Below, piece by piece: positions 14,747 to 15,056 of a stretch of 15,056 nucleotides of DNA. Position 1 is the first letter of the stretch, and every line of letters starts with the position of its first letter. Source of the DNA: an uncultured Alphaproteobacteria bacterium (lineage in GTDB: Bacteria > Pseudomonadota > Alphaproteobacteria > Thalassobaculales > Thalassobaculaceae). Location of the stretch: the NCBI GenBank assembly GCA_938028645.1, contig CALIMD010000296.1:1-15056 (forward strand). The letters run 5' to 3'. The notes below the pieces were generated by a model, which saw only the letters and a list, made by a program, of their open reading frames with translations, ran no database searches and was not told the origin of the DNA. Both the position numbers and the translations under genes were made by a program.

Positions 14747-15056
14747 ATGTTTCAATTTGAACCGGGAAAAGCACCGATAACGCTCACTGAGGCAGCTGTT
14801 GCGAGAGCTAAACTGTTAATGGAGAAAAGCGGTGACGAGAAAGTGTTGGGGCTTAGAGTGGGAGTAAAGACAACCGGCTGTTCCGGACTGAGTTATTTTG
14901 TAGAATATGCAACGGAGCAAAAGAAGTTTGAAGATAAAGTAGAAGAAAATGGGATCACCTTATTTATAGACCCCACAGCTGTTATGTTCATCATTGGGTC
15001 AGAAATGGACTATAAAGAAGATAAAATGTCCTCTGGTTTCATTTTCAATAACCCAA
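14747..15056 (+). CDS. sufA: A-type iron-sulfur carrier SufA (3' end beyond window)
   Basis: The first 103 codons of an A-type carrier of the SufA/IscA/ErpA family (HesB fold), which takes clusters from SufBCD to apo-proteins. Hallmarks are ITLTEAAVARAKLLM (11-25), LGLRVGVKTTGCSGLSY (34-50) with conserved Cys45, and the C-terminal lead-in FIFNNP. The paired cysteines of the CGCGxS motif should follow immediately but are cut off. Full-length members are about 105-120 residues, so only the last few codons are missing. I prefer ATG 14747, with GGATGG just upstream as ribosome-binding site; an in-frame ATG at 14738 lies within that element. Position at the end of the suf cluster favours SufA over ErpA. 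There is no sign of damage. Confidence 0.92.
   Translation, partial: MFQFEPGKAPITLTEAAVARAKLLMEKSGDEKVLGLRVGVKTTGCSGLSYFVEYATEQKKFEDKVEENGITLFIDPTAVMFIIGSEMDYKEDKMSSGFIFNNP

Overview
The window looks like chromosomal DNA from an alphaproteobacterium, probably a free-living, AT-leaning and perhaps marine lineage. This is inferred from the mix of genes: heterotetrameric sarcosine oxidase in the order soxB-soxD-soxA, an Rrf2 regulator directly in front of sufB-sufC-sufD-sufS-sufT-sufA, a cytosolic-type M14 carboxypeptidase next to a Spx/YffB-like reductase, and short intergenic gaps with ATGA-type overlaps. I saw no rRNA, tRNA, CRISPR array, insertion sequence or phage gene. The assignment rests on protein recognition and gene order, not on a database search.

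Region 1 (1-2444, minus strand): soxB, soxD and the first 261 codons of soxA, which runs off the left edge. The encoded complex oxidatively demethylates sarcosine to glycine and passes the one-carbon unit to tetrahydrofolate. A 229-bp divergent gap (2445-2673) separates it from Region 2. That gap holds a weak candidate sox promoter with two small palindromes lying on it.

Region 2 (2674-5839, plus strand): a class II aldolase/adducin-like protein, an M14 carboxypeptidase, a Spx/YffB-type thioredoxin-fold protein with a CxxC, and an alpha/beta hydrolase. A small hairpin with a T-run sits between the first two genes, immediately before the ribosome-binding site of the second.

Region 3 (5952-8685, minus strand): a large soluble protein of 573 or 584 residues that I do not recognise, and upstream of it a ten-helix EamA/DMT-type permease. 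A perfect 9-bp inverted repeat lies between them, abutting a TAATAT box.

Region 4 (8957-15056, plus strand): the SUF iron-sulfur assembly operon. It starts with an Rrf2-type cluster-sensing regulator and continues with sufB, sufC, sufD, sufS, sufT and a sufA cut by the right edge. SufS takes sulfur from cysteine, SufBCD is the ATP-dependent scaffold, SufT is a maturation factor, and SufA is the A-type carrier that moves clusters to targets. The regulator would match operon output to iron-sulfur demand. No sufE/sufU or second cysteine desulfurase is present in the visible part.

Most of the window is recognisable metabolism and housekeeping. The least explained items are the unrecognised large protein with its dyad-marked upstream region, a cluster of four identical TCGAGGGG octamers inside the regulator gene, and the class II aldolase homologue that seems to lack the usual catalytic glutamate.
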